Source: Adenophora triphylla var. japonica | Taxonomy: Eukaryota; Streptophyta; Magnoliopsida; Asterales; Campanulaceae | Length of the DNA stretch: 64,000 bases | Assembly (NCBI GenBank): GCA_022495995.1 | Contig: JAFEMH010000079.1 | Span: 930,001 to 994,000, forward strand | Direction of reading: 5' to 3' | Shown here: positions 1 to 11,530 of the stretch, in pieces | How positions within the stretch are numbered: the stretch's first letter is position 1 | How the letters are laid out: every line of letters begins with the position of its first letter | Position numbers and translations under genes: made by a program | The notes under the pieces: generated by a model | Seen by the model: the letters and a program-made list of their open reading frames with translations, nothing else | Databases searched by the model: none | Told to the model about the DNA's origin: nothing

Positions 1-640
1 GTGAATCACGTGCTTCCAATTATCAGATAGCTGTCTCAGACCGACGTTGAGCTTGACAATTTCCATGGTATTGGAACCTTGGTCGTAAGTGACCTGATCG
101 GAAGGGAGTTCCGTCCTCAAAACTGAGCATGTGAATGCGGAGGTGCGCTTGCGGGTCCGCGTCCTCGACTCCGGAGAGTCCAGATTCATCGTCATCCGAT
201 CGCTCAATCCGAGTGTAGGGGACGTATTGCGTCGGGTTGCGTTCTTTGGAGCGGCTAGGAAAATCTCGTACCCGTACTTGGCGGAAAGGCTTAGAGGGGA
301 ATCCCTCGTAGAGGACCTTCCATACGACGGTCATACAGTCGAGATGAGTATGACGATACTTGGCGACTTTTATTACAAAGATCTCGCACTGCGGGGCCGA
401 GAACGAATGAGTTTGAAGGATGCTGATGAATCTCGGATTGGAGACCGGGGGTTTATGTGCCCGCATCATGGCGATGTTCAGCGTTTCCTTCCAATCTGCC
501 TCCAAATGTTGGAAACGACAGTTGAACTTGATGTATCGGACTGCTTCAGGGTCTGCCTGCTCGAGTACGTTTACATAGTTAGCATCTCCGGGACTCGAGG
601 ATTCTGATGAGATTTGCCCCGGTAGTCCCTTGGTTGATTC
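1..640 (-). pseudogene. pol region downstream of protease, degenerate
   Basis: Minus-strand frames continue from the protease remnant. The reading frame at 23-505 starts with a peptide of the kind that lies between protease and reverse transcriptase in Tat-type polyproteins. No reverse transcriptase active site is visible before the window edge. Assignment rests on position in element A rather than on a clear domain. Confidence 0.4.
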
Positions 641-1110
641 GAAGGAGGTAACCCCGGTGCCTGAGTGCGGACACGCTTGGCTACTGTCTCAGCTTCGTTT
701 CCTATGAGGAAACTGTCCCCTCGGATGACTTCGAGATCTCCCTACCGATTAATGAACTTGACGCACTGATGGAGAGTGGAAGCTATGGCTTTCATGTGGT
801 GTAGCCAAGGGCGTCCCAAAAGAGCTGTGAATTCGGATGGAATGTCCATCACGTGGAATTTTGCTGGCACCATTTGGGTTTCGAACCAGAGTTCGCAGTC
901 ACTGTCCCCGAGGATGGGGCAGAGACGAGTTGTCGTAGGCCTTGATAGTCAGAGTAGACGGTATCGGAAATGGCTTTCATGGATGCGGAGAGCTCGCATC
1001 ATGCTTGAGAGGGAGGACATTAACGGGCTGACCCGTTATCTATCAATACTCAGGGGAGTGATATGGTGTTGAGTTTGAGAGTGATGTACTGAGCTTCGTT
1101 GTGCCCAGGC
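640..1110 (-). pseudogene. Retrotransposon aspartic protease remnant (element A)
   Basis: On the minus strand, about 1050-1024 encodes VLIDNGSA, the D-N-G-S type active site of Ty3/gypsy proteases. Further on, about 850-770, comes ALLGRPWLHHMKAIASTLH, the conserved C-terminal protease motif of Tat-type elements, with LLGRPW as its core. Stops occur soon after the active site and again near 745, and the two halves lie in different frames, so no functional protease is encoded. Context is gag upstream and pol downstream on the same strand. Confidence 0.7.
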
Positions 1111-2025
1111 GTCTCTCGGTAAGTCTTCATCACGCAACGTGATCATGCCGCCATACGGGCGGGAGTCGTAGATCTCGTCTCTATCCGTAGAAGGAGAGTC
1201 ATCCAGCCATCCGTTTCATGTCTTCCTCTTGCGAGGTAAAGCCTTTCTGGAACCTCAGGAGTGCGTTGAGGCCGCTGTGGCGGTTGCCGCCCTTGGTTAG
1301 CACATTGATCGAGTGCGATTGCCAAGGCGACCTTGATCTTCCTTTACCGGTCCGGGCTCGGAAAGGCCGGACAAGTTGAATCTTGGGCGATCCCGCGGAG
1401 GGTTAGGCTTCGGCGCGGTAAGACTACCAAGATCGAGGTATTCCGGTGTTCCAAGGTCTGGAATTCTGGTTTTAGTTTGGGCTTTTCGGCTTTCCCACCC
1501 CCGTATGCTCTAGAGGCATGGCACGGAGGCAAAGAGGGTGGCTGGAGTACAAGACGTAGTAGTCGAATCTCCGGAGGGTTCTCCAAGTGTACCTACACTT
1601 TGGTATCTCCGGCTTCGTATCTTTCTCTCGATTCTTTGTTGAGAGGATTTCTTCTTCGTTTTCTCGGAGGATTGCTCGGACGGTTTCTCGAGACTCGTAC
1701 TCCCGGGCGAGGCGGAGCGATCCACAAACATCGTAGGCGATGTGGACATTAGAGGAGGATCCTGCAGAAAGAGGCGGAGCGGGTTACGTAGCACGCTTCT
1801 TGGGCACCCACTCCAATGGAATTCACGCTGTTATTGTTCGGAAAGGGATTCCCGGCTGTATTGGGCCACGGGGCGCTCTAACTTGCCTTCTTCTATCAAG
1901 TTACGGATTTCGTATCGTAACCCCAAACGGTTGTCGGTGGTATGGCCGTGATGCGATGGAAGGCGCGATATTTGCTCTTGTCCGCATTGGCTACGGGAAC
2001 TTTGGGTTTGTAATTGGCCACGGGC

Positions 2026-3134
2026 TTAAGGAGACCCTCCTTGATTAACCCTTCCAACATCTTGCTCGGTGGCATGTCCAACTTGTCGAAGTGTACGACA
2101 GGCGCTTCTGAGTAGAATTGTTGCTTTGCGGGGACCGGGTTTTACATTACCTGGCGATTTGTCCCCGATGGACGTAGTTGACAGACGTATCTTTCCCTTT
2201 GCCGGGGCCGGTGCGGGATTGAATGCAGCTGTTGAGCGGTATACTATGGGCTGTGCGGTAGCCAACTTTTCCTTGAGATCCTTCTCGAAGCTGTGAGCCG
2301 GCATTGACCATGGCCGGAGATGCAGGAAGAAATTGTGGACCGATGAGAGTTCGATGGACGGTCTCAAGCAAGACTTGAAGATCCGCATATGTTCGTCTTT
2401 GGAGAGTGGCTCCATGATTTCGGAGAGTTTCCGGCTCCATCTCTTGTAGAATTCCCCAACACTTTCATCCGCTTTACGCTCGGTGGTGATTAAGTCCTCG
2501 CGACTTGTTTCCCACTCTAAGTTGGATCTGTGCCGTTCCGGGGAAGATGTTGCGATCTGTTCCCAGTGTGGCGATCCGCGACTTGACCCTCGAAACCATC
2601 GTAACGCCGAACTTTTGAGCGTATGCTTTGGAAGTGGTCGGCCATTTCTTTGGAGGGTTGCTCCTTTGCTCTCATGCCGAGAACGTAAGTGTCGACGTGC
2701 GTTTGAGGACATTCGGTTCCATCGAATCGGTCCATCTCCCAAGCATTCTCGAACTTGGCGAGGAGAGCGTGACCATTCCGGATACGTGGATTTGGCGTTT
2801 CTGCTTTGAGCTGCTCATAGTGGCTTTCGGGTCTTTCATCCGCTCGACCATCCGAGGCTAAGGTTGGGTCCGGTGGTGGGTGTGAGGCTCGGATCCTGGG
2901 TGCTACCACGTGAGCGGTAGTGATTGGAGGTGGAAGGCTTGGTATATGAGAATATACGGGAGCCTTTTCGAATTGTATCGGAGTTTGTCCCCGATGTTTA
3001 GGGATTCGTGTATAGGCAACGGGACGAACCCGGGAGGGTATTGAGGGATATTGGCATCTGAGATGGTCGGCCGGTGCGCCGGTGATATTGAGTGATGGGT
3101 GTAGCTTGGTGACCAAAATTGACGGTGTTGCCAC
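2026..3134 (-). pseudogene. Ty3/gypsy gag remnant (element A)
   Basis: Two overlapping minus-strand frames (3134-2517 and 2742-2026) together resemble a plant Ty3/gypsy capsid. The segment ADESVGEFYKRWSRKLSEI followed by EPLSKDEHMRIFKSCLRP matches the usual retrotransposon gag pattern, and an upstream segment has the WEMDRFDGTECPQTHVDTYV type start of the capsid domain. The change of frame near 2520-2740 shows at least one frameshift. Gag would form the intracellular particle. There is no intact zinc knuckle that I can see. Confidence 0.7.
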
Positions 3135-3139
3135 TGAGA

Positions 3140-4746
3140 GGTGGCAACATGGAGCCTAGGTCGGTACATTTCCTTGGGCTGGAAGGCATCCCGAAGTAAG
3201 TTGGCGGGGGAGGAACTGATTGAAGGTTTGGTGAACTGGTTTTGGGGAATCGTCATCCTCGACTCAGACAAAAGTACGTCGGACCGGGGATAGGCTGCTA
3301 TACCACGCTCATTCGTAAGGCCGTACCACGAAATTCTGCCGATCTTCTTTGCCTCTTGTGAACCTCACAAGCCCTTGGGATGGCTTCTTCCAATGTCATA
3401 TCATTACCGGTGGCGGGGGTCCTTCCCCGTCACGATTTCTCGGTGAGCTAGACATGTCGGAAATTACGCCGAGGGAACCGAGGGAACCGAAGAACCGTCG
3501 ACGCCGCCGTTATTGTGATCTGGCAAGGCGCCGACCCGAAAATCTGAACCACTTTACGCTCATTTGCAGGGGAACGAAAGGAAGGGTTTAGGCTTCGGAA
3601 AAGGGTATTTGGCTCAAGGTTTTCGGGCTTGTGCAATGTGCGATTACCGATTAAAGTTTACTTAAAGCGCGTTTTCTCGAGTCCTAATTGGTTGGAAAAG
3701 AGCGTGTCTTCTTTTTCGCAACTAATCCTAGAGCTCTAATCAGTGGATCTCGTCACTGCGCTTATAAGCCCCTCGTTTCCATTGTAGATCATCTTTCTCA
3801 GGACGGACTATCCCGAGCGAGGTCTGATAAGGCAAGCGAGTTCCACCGACAAAGGAAAAAGTGAACTTAAGGCTAGCTGATCACGCAAACTTTCGACGTG
3901 TGGGGCGTACGGGCCACGGTCGAGGTCAACGTCCTTAAGTTAAGGCGGGAGTCGTGCCAAAATTTGGGCATGACCTCTCCTGACTCGCTTGTGCGAGAGA
4001 CCTTTAGCTTTTAGCGTTGGCCAAGTTGTGGCTGGCACGGTACATACGGCGAGGTTTGGTGACATGGTGTCACATTGAACCTTCGGGTATATTTTTCGCG
4101 AGCTCCGCGTCAAAGTCAAGGCTGAAAAGCTCAAGACTTCGGGTCGGGAACGACATTCGGTCTAAAACTCTCGAGCTTGACTCGGAGCGGGGCCCGGCGT
4201 GAAAAAACATACACTTAGGCTTTATGACACGAGCTAAGCCAAAAACCAACCGGGGTCTTGGACAAAGTGTGACACAAAGAGTGCATGGCTTACACGGGCT
4301 AGGATGGGATGTTTGGGACGACCCCGTGCGCCCCCGAAAGGTGTACGCGGACCAATCGGAGTGCAACCTGATAAGGCCATCCGGGTTAGGGGTTGTAGTG
4401 TGCGGTGTACCGCAGCAAGTGCACGTGAAGTGCGGTGTTCCGAGGCAGCAAGTGCGCGTAGTGTGCGGTCACTAAAATTCTTTTTTTTCTGAGTAAAACA
4501 GAGATTTTTCAGAATGTGTCTTAAAGAATTTATGATGCACAGTTCAAAAGACAGCATGAAAATCAAACATGAATGGGGATGCACAAACATGGTACGATTT
4601 TGGAAAGTTGACAATGTAATGCCTTTGAAACAAAAACCGTTCGAGGTTTAAAGTAACACACACACGAAAACGAGGAAGGGTAAACGAAAGTTTGACCCAC
4701 GGAAGGCTTTTTTGAAAACATCGGCAGTTTTGAAAAAAGTATCTTT
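3140..4746 (-). other. 5' leader of element A, no gene seen
   Basis: This 1.6-kb stretch lies between the primer binding site and gag on the minus strand. Only short chance frames are present. A small imperfect repeat at about 4385-4470 (blocks with AGTGTGCGGT and GCAAGTGC) is the only structure noted. Confidence 0.5.
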
Positions 4747-4764
4747 TCCCCAGCGGAGTCACCA
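4747..4764 (-). other. Primer binding site of element A
   Basis: On the minus strand TGGTGACTCCGCTGGGGA follows the LTR end by two bases. A TGG start followed by an 18-base tRNA-like 3' end is the usual plant form, and Tat/Ogre elements have a very similar site. A related TGGCGACTCC also occurs inside the U5-like ends at about 4870 (minus), 15738 and 19494. Confidence 0.65.
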
Positions 4765-4766
4765 AC

Positions 4767-5566
4767 TGAAATTACCCGGGATTTCGCGCGGACGCGAAAC
4801 GCGGTTGTCTTTCGCGGGGGGTTGGTGTCTGAGACCTCGCTTCATGGGAAGGAACAAAATGAGGAGTCGCCACGCGGTTTTTGTATTATGAGCCCAAACG
4901 TTGAGAAATGGCTATTGAAAATGGTGTCGTTTTTATTGGTAGCAAAAACTTAGGAAAAAGCTTTGAAAACGGGGATCATTTTTATTGGCAGCAAAAATGA
5001 GTAAAAAGCTTTTTTTAGTACCAGAGATTGTTAGGTTCGGAGGTCACGTTACGTTTCGGGTAGAGTATGACGAGATCGCCCGAAACGCCTCGCATGACGA
5101 GTCTTTCTACCTTTCTCGAAATCGTGTGTGTGTGTGTGTGTGTTTTGAAATGGGGGCTTGAATGACAAGCCATAACCGTTTTCCTTCTAGAAACATGCAA
5201 GGTGGCAAGCTTCTAGAAGTCTTCATGGCCTATTATGTCGCACGACATAAGTAGCCACATCCAGATTCTTCTAGAAACATGCAAGGTGGCAAGCTTCTAG
5301 AAGTCTTCATGGCCTATTATGTCGCACGACATAAGTAGCCACTTCCAGATTCTTCTAGAAACATGCAAGGTGGTAGTCTTCTAGAAGGGAATTCCTCATA
5401 AAAACGTGTTTCTTTGGCTCCAAGCAGTCCCTTCTCCCCTTAGGTGGTTTGGAACAGTTCCAGAATTGTTCCGGAACTCTAGGAAAATCCGGGGGATTGC
5501 CGGAAAAATTACCGGAATTGCCGGGAAAATTAACCGGAAGGCATGAGCCAGATTTGGGTACTTACA
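4767..5566 (-). repeat. 5' LTR of element A
   Basis: The minus-strand LTR begins with TG at 5566 (TGTAAGTACCC) and appears to end in CA near 4767, about 800 bp. Its last 400 bp (5160-4770) matches 15440-15808 almost base for base in inverted orientation, including the (AC)n run, while its U3 differs from the 1.96-kb LTR at 13845 apart from the first 16 bases. It contains 84-bp tandem repeats. No TATA box was seen. Confidence 0.75.
5185..5387. repeat. 84-bp tandem repeat, 2.4 copies, in LTR A
   Basis: Copies start at 5185, 5269 and 5353, giving an exact 84-bp period. Each unit contains two TTCTAGAA palindromes and the hairpin-forming block TATGTCG-CA-CGACATA. The third copy is truncated. Confidence 0.95.
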
Positions 5567-6698
5567 GTATGTTGTACAAGAAGCGCCACCAAGGGCCACT
5601 CCTTCGGTGTGTAAACAAAGAAAAAGCCAGCGAGCTAATGAATGAAGTTCACAACGGAACCTGCGGTCCGCACATGAACGCCCGAGCATTGACACAGACC
5701 ATCCTCCGTATGGGATACTATTGGATATCAATGGAAACAGACTGCATCCAGTTCGTCCGAAGCTGCGACAAATGTCAACGATTCTCCAACCTCAATCACA
5801 TTCCTCCTCGTGAACTCTATTGCACGACTACGCCATGGCCTTTCGCCACATGGGGAATCGACGTCATCGGCAAGATCACTCCTCCGGGAAGCAATGGTCA
5901 CGAGTTCATCTTAGTCGCAGTCGACTACTTCACCAAATGGGTAGAAGCCAGATCGTACAAGGTACTGAATTCTAAGAAGGTGGCCGAGTTCATCCGAGAG
6001 AACATCATGTGCCGATACGGAGTGCCCAACGAGATCATATCCGACAATGGGACTCACTTTGAAGGAGATTGTGACCAACTACTGACCGAATTCAGAGTCA
6101 CATGTCACAAGTCTTCTCCTTACAGACCACAAACCAATGGTGCAGTAGAGGTAGCCAACAAGACACTCGCCATGATAATCAGAAAGATGACCACCAGAGG
6201 TCGGGACTGGTCCGAAAAGCTACATTTAGCCCTCTGGGGATACCGAACATCAGTCAGAACTGCCACAGGGGAGACTCCGTTTGCGCTTACCTACGGAATG
6301 GAAGCAATATTGCCCATGGAATTGGAAATTCCATCCCTCCGAGTCCTCTTGGAAACGGGATCAATGAAGTCGAATGGCTACAGAGCCGTCACGACGAACT
6401 TGCTCTACTCGACGAGCGCAGATTGAAAGCCATGGAACATACTCGAGCCTACCAAAGCAGAATGGCACGAGCATTCGACAAGAAAGTCAAGATACGAGAC
6501 ATCAGAGAAGGCGACTTGGTGCTAAAGGAAAAGCCTCCTACGCAGACCAATCCCCTCGGAAAGTGGGAGCCTACCTGGATAGGACCATTCGTGGTACAAA
6601 GAATCTTCTCCGGAGGAGCCATGAAGCTAGCAGATTTGGACGGAAACCCTTTCGTTAACCCCGTGAACGGAAGCAAGCTCCGCAGATACTTCGTTTGA
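5567..6698 (+). pseudogene. Tat-type integrase, C-terminal pol of element B
   Basis: The frame from 5567 to about 6340 encodes an integrase: the HHCC finger (H in EVHNGTCGPH, C-x2-C in SCDKCQRF), then the DDE core with D in TWGIDVIGKI, D in IISDNGTHFEG and E in TNGAVEVANK. The frame then shifts near 6340-6375 and the C-terminal part (GPFVVQRIFSGG and following) ends at 6698. The N-terminus is cut by insertion of element A. Integrase would join element cDNA to chromosomal DNA; here it is split and frameshifted. Confidence 0.85.
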
Positions 6699-6862
6699 GG
6701 AAGAGCACGAGTCAACTCACCTTCCCCATACACCGCCCCCTCAGTAAATTAAAAGTGCTAAAAGAGTAATACCCAACTGGATACATTCCCACTAATGATC
6801 CAGGTAAAAGACAGGGTCGCACTTCTTTTGTCTTTGTTTTTCTCAAATTCACCAAAAAGTGT

Positions 6863-6925
6863 CGAACTACGGTGACCTGAGCCCCTTAGTCCAATTGTAA
6901 AAGGGGAACGTAGGCAGCCATCATT
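6863..6925 (+). other. Conserved Tat 3' motif, copy 1
   Basis: CGAACTACGG...GAACGTAGGCAGCC. The same motif, CGAACTACGA..GGCTTGATTCC..GGATACGTAGG.AGCC, recurs at 13673, 17324 and 17721. It marks the non-coding region after pol or before the LTR. Confidence 0.6.
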
Positions 6926-7289
6926 GGTTCAGTCTAAAAAACAAAAAAAATACAATAAGCATCAATTGCTTGTGTTTCGAAAAACTCTTTTCATTTAACC
7001 TACAAATTCATAACGGTTAAAACAATCTTTGATGAGTTCAAGCACGGTCAACTCTTGACTCGCTACACGCTAGCAAAACTACAATAAAAAATTACTCAAT
7101 TAATGTGTCTGCAATGACAATGGGTGGATACTCTGGACAGCAAGGTCAACCTAGTTTCCCGTACTAGGTCCTTCATCCTTCTTCCCCTTCCCTTTCCCCC
7201 GGCGAGTGTTCTTCACCTTCGCAGGAAATATTCCGATAGGCCTTCTACCTGGCTCAGGGACTCTTCCCGACGCCTCCGTGAAGCCTGTG

Positions 7290-8700
7290 GCTGTCAACGC
7301 AGCCCTTTCTCTAGCTCTGTCTCGAGCCGCCTCGCCTCACTTCGAGCCATCATCACAGTGCTTTGATTGGCCTCCCGATCAGCACTTGTCTCATAATCAG
7401 CCATGGCATCGCCAGTACGATTCCCAGGGTTAGCCCTTGCTTCGGCCCTCCTCAAGGTCGAGGCATCCAGGGTGATCGGCACCCAACGGCTCACTCCGTC
7501 TCCACAAGATAGCCATCTGTGTCTCCCCTATACACTCTTCGTACTAGTTCGAGATCTTGCGTCGACGTAACGGCGCCCTCTCTCCCGGTGAAAGAGAACC
7601 ACAGAAGGAAAGGACGTGTATTGCCACCACCGGTGATCGGCAATAGCGTCGAAGGATCTTCCATCCGCAGAGATCCCACCTCAAAGGTAGCGGCATAACT
7701 CGGATCGATCGGTGGCACTGCTCCATCCCGTCTTGTCGCGAGAACCAATGATGGAATATAGAAAGACGTACGAGACGGCCCGGCACTCGACAACCAACGG
7801 ACCCTCTGAGTGGTCCTACAAGTCTGTAACTTCCAATGGGAACCCACCATCGAAGTGATGCGTGCAAAGTCTGGCCATCCGAGTTCCGGCTCGGCTGATC
7901 GCCCCTATCACCGGAAGGACGTCGAGAGAAAGACCAAGCGTCACAAGACATTGACACCTCGGGCATCATCTGCGGCCTCTCCCTTAACCACATGGTAAGC
8001 ATAGCGGGACTCCCTCCCCACATGTATCGGCTACCGGTCGCCATCCGACCTATGCCCGAGAACGTCTCGCCCAAGACCGGCGGCACGATGTCTCCCCACT
8101 CCGGCCTTTGCCTCACTGAGGTCCGGGACACCTTTGTGATGGCACACACCCGAGAGACGTGAATGTGAACAGTAGCAATCGCGCACGAGCAAACGCGTCC
8201 CACGAAAAGACGCTCCCCTCGGCTCCGGCAAATCTTTCGGGCAGTCCGAAATGTCAACATAATCGGTATCTGTATCGGCATCCCGTATGCTTCTCAGTAG
8301 AGATACCAAACAAAGACACTAGCTTCTCAACGGTGGCCATGCCACCGGCTATACGGAAGAACTAGCCATTCCGTCTCGGGTCCTCCCGGAATGGCCCGAA
8401 AATCTTCAAACGTAGGAGTGACTTCGTTGTACGAAAAGTTGTACACATTCCTCCGTATGTCCCGAATCAGAGACGCGGCTCTCAAAAGATCCCAATCGCG
8501 CATGAGCTCCTTCAAATCCCAAACAGATTTAATCCCGTAATGACCTTCGAAAAACCCTTTGTTACGCCTCGTGTGGTTCCGTACCCACGGCGAAAGTTGT
8601 CCAAATATCGCTCTTGCATCCGAGACGATAAATTGGGAAAGGAGCCATGAAAAATGAAGGGAACCTTGGAAGTTTGAAAGAATTCGGCGAGAATGATCAA
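7290..8700 (-). pseudogene. Antisense ORF of element B, DUF7745-like, broken
   Basis: Several minus-strand frames together resemble the plant DUF7745 / plant mobile domain group found in transposons. Frame 8515-8327 has a DWDLLRAASLI block followed by VTPTFEDFRAIPG, matching the family pattern of a tryptophan-aspartate helix and an x-L/V-T-P-T-x-E-[DE]-[YF] motif. A neighbouring frame near 8210 has FSWDAFARALLLFTF, like the family SWDAF segment. Frame 7850-7491 may be its C-terminal part. Multiple frame changes show decay. Extra antisense ORFs between pol and 3' LTR are known in the Tat lineage. Function is unknown. Confidence 0.5.
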
Positions 8701-9133
8701 AAACTATGCGCGAGTTTCTTAACCAATTGCAAAGCCGAAACGCAATTTAATGAATCTGGAAATTCATTCCAAGTCCGGCCGGACTCCTCTGCAGATTGAC
8801 TTGGTCAACTCTGCGGCCATTTGCCCCTAAATTGGAAACATTTCCAAACAACTCCCTCGTTCATCCTTAATGAAACCTCGCGTGCCGCCCGTGGTTTCAT
8901 TCAACAAATATCAATATCCCTTCCGCCCCGGGCTCGTGCAACAGTGCAAATAATTAATAATTAGTGCATATAGGCTTAAATTTTGACCCGTTCAATTTTT
9001 AAAGCATTTCTCATTTTATTTATTTTTTATTAACCTACTTCCTTATTTGCCAAAAATAACGAAGGTGATCACGAGAATAAATATGCGAAGTACGGGTTCC
9101 GCCCACTGCGCCTTTTTGCAAATACGGTTCAAA
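8701..9133. other. Spacer, AT-rich, no gene seen
   Basis: No supportable frame. The palindrome AAGTCCGGCCGGACT at 8771-8785 is shared with the LTRs at 13845 and 57625. Confidence 0.5.
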
Positions 9134-9655
9134 TCATATTTGTTCCTGACAAATACATGCATTTTGTCTAAATAAAGGAAGAAAGAAAGCGGTAAAAATT
9201 GGACTACTCACGAGTCTGCTCGTCATCCGAGCACTCGACGTCTTGCTCATGCCTGCCGCTGATCCGTCGCAAACAAGAACTCGCCAAATTCCTCCCGGTA
9301 GGGAATAGGCAAAAGGCCTCCTCGGAGTATGCGAACTCGAGGACTCCCCCTCTCGCGCCCGATCATGCGCGGAAGAAGGAGCTCCAAATCCAGCCGTTCC
9401 GCCCGCGAACCGGCCAAACCCCTGTGTAAAGTCCTTCCCACCCGCCCGTGGGAGCGGGCGAACCTCTCGGCCTAGACGGCCCCAGATCACGGACGTCCAC
9501 GCTCCTCCGGAGGCGCACCGCATGAACTCCACGAGTCTCCTAGCGTAGGCGGACCACCCGTCCACCGGCCTCGTGGCGTCATTGTACGTACGGCCGGACA
9601 CCTGCGAACCGGGAAAGTCATCGGAAGACAAGCGAAAGGAGTACGGATGCAACAT
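9134..9655 (-). other. Unrecognised 173-residue minus-strand ORF
   Basis: An open frame, Gly/Arg/Ser-rich in its middle, lies downstream (in the minus sense) of the plant-mobile-domain block. It could be the C-terminal part of that antisense ORF. No motif is recognised, and an overlapping frame (9441-9247) is equally open, so coding status is doubtful. Confidence 0.25.
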
Positions 9656-9899
9656 TTGCGAGGAATACTACTCTCAAATGCGAGAAAATCAAAAAAAAAA
9701 AGGTGCTCACCGAAGCATTGGGGTCAGCCACGTATCGTGGTCTCGGCTCGGTAGGGAGCGGAATCACAAGTCGCTGCGCGAACCATCCGGCCCCTCGTAC
9801 GCCATCCTAGCTCGTGGGATCGGAAAATCTCGAGGACCTCCGGGGACCTCGCCCTCTCTATCTTTGCCGCACCCGCGGGCTCCTCGGCCTCATCCTCAA

Positions 9900-11170
9900 G
9901 AAAACATCATAGGCGGCCCCCGCTATGATGTACTCGGTGTAGTACACGCCCGTATGTACCCCTCCGGCTCATCCATCGGCATCTCCCGGGGATCTTTGCA
10001 TATGCATCGGAGGATCCACCGGCACCAAGGAAGGGACCCCGGCCTATGCGACGAGTCACCCTCTCCCCCGGATACATGGCGTCGCGGTGAAGTCCCACCG
10101 GGAGCTTCCGCCGCCGTGTAGTCTCGCTAGCAATCTGAACGGCTACGGCATCGAACCTACTCCACCAGTCAGCCGAATCCTCTCGAGAGAACTCCGGCTC
10201 GGTGCTGGACACCTCCTCGTATGACACTCGAGTGCCCAACTCTCGAAGAGACCGCCCTCTTCGCTTTCTTACGCCTTGAAACCCGGCGTGGCGGGGAACG
10301 GGAGGTCGGTACGGCTCCTTGATGTCCCAATCCTGCTTGAGGTGAACACCTCATAGCACCGGACACGCCAAGAGAATGGAAAGTTATGTCGGCTACAAAG
10401 CAGATACATACGAGTACATAAAAGAGGCAAGGAAGAGAAAAAGTACGTAAACTTACATCCAAGACAGGCGTGAAGCAGCTAAAGGAGTGCTCCTCTCCCC
10501 GCGAGAACCTGTCCAGGGAATGATAGAGCTCGGCCAGTCCAGCCTCCCCCCAAGCGAACCCCCTCATGGCACCCAAGTCTATTAGCGACCCGAGCAAAGG
10601 GAAGTGACAGGACGTGTCAGAAGTCGGGAATAAAGTCGCTGACAGCGCAAACCAAAGGAACCCTCGAGCCAGGTGCTCCGCGGTCATCCTCAAGGACCCA
10701 GCCAGATAAGCGGCGACACCTGCCTCCAGATGCCTCTCCATCGGCCTGTACCGAATGCCTAAGCCCCTGGCATCGGTAATATCAAAACCCAGCAGCCCGG
10801 ATAAGCGCTCCGGTATAACCGTCAACCCACACCGGCGTGTTGCCATAAGTCGGCAACCCGGTGATAGCGGCAAAATCCGTGGGAGTCACCGTCGCCTCCC
10901 CATCGAAATGGAAAGTGTGGGTCGTATCCCACCAATACTCGCTCGAGCAACATACATGGACCTGGCCCTCGGCGTATCGGTACATCGCAGCCACGGCGCG
11001 ATGAACCCGGCCCAATCCGGAGTCAAGCACCAGCGCCGCGGACTCCTCTCTCCCTCTCGAGCCACGTTTGGGATAATATCCCACAATGCTCGCACCGCCT
11101 CAAAGGCACCCCGACTCTTACGGTTGTGGGTATTAACCGTCCACTGTCCCTGTGGACAAACGGCCACGAA
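9900..11170 (-). pseudogene. Antisense plant-mobile-domain (PMD-like) ORF of element B
   Basis: Minus-strand frames 11167-10886 and 11084-10782 encode an N-terminal part with the block THTFHFDGEATVTPTDFAAI then TGLP, the hallmark PMD segment (T-H-T-F..G-E-x-T-[IV]-T..D-x-x-x-[IL]-x-G-L-P). Frame 10873-10169 continues with a LARGFLWFALSATLFPTSD block and WGEAGLAELYHSLDR, matching the PMD pattern of a hydrophobic helix ending in LFP and a WG.A.LA.LY helix. A short possible intron (GTAAGT at 10456, TGTAG at 10393) separates it from a segment with YEVF. At least one frameshift lies near 10850. PMD proteins are linked to transposons and gene silencing in plants; no role is shown here. Confidence 0.6.
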
Positions 11171-11256
11171 GCAACGTCAACGGAATGCACCAACGCATGT
11201 CAAAAGGATGCAATGCAGATACGGTTCTCATTCATTTCCTACGTATATTCCCATCA

Positions 11257-11525
11257 TTTCGAAAACTCCGTCGAATCCAGAACTTTCAAAATCATTTCGA
11301 AAACTCCGTCGAATCCGGAACTTTCAAAATCTTTCGAAAACTCCGTCGAATCCGGAACTTACAAAATCTTTCGAAAACTCCGAATCCGGAACTTTCAAAA
11401 TCTTTCGAAAACTCCGTCGAATCCGGAACTTTCAAAATCTTTCGAAAACTCCGTCGAATCCGGAACTTTCAAAACATTTCGAAAACTCCGTCGAATCCGG
11501 AACTTTCAAATCTCTTTCGAACATT
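11257..11525 (+). repeat. 36-bp tandem repeat, about 7 copies
   Basis: The unit starts TTTCGAAAACTCCGTCGAAT and ends CCGGAACTTTCAAAATC. One copy lacks three bases and the last is longer. It lies in the non-coding 3' part of element B. Confidence 0.95.
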
Positions 11526-11530
11526 TCGAA

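Larger units (their letters stand above)
1..5566 (-). mobile_element. Tat-like Ty3/gypsy retrotransposon A, 5' part, decayed
   Basis: Read on the minus strand, the order is LTR (5566 to 4767), primer binding site (4764-4747), a long leader, gag (3134-2026), protease (about 1100-650), then pol continuing out of the left edge. The LTR begins TGTAAGTACCCAAATC, the same start as the LTRs at 13845 and 57625. Coding parts carry stops and frameshifts, so this copy is dead. Its outer LTR edge abuts integrase sequence of the opposite strand at 5567, so it was inserted into the pol gene of another element. The other LTR is outside the window. Confidence 0.8.

Noticed and set aside
131..607. 158-codon plus-strand ORF
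   Set aside because: Antisense to the pol remnant of element A; no motif.
5449..5566. N-terminal extension of the integrase frame
   Set aside because: These bases are the LTR end of the minus-strand element A; real pol homology starts at 5567.
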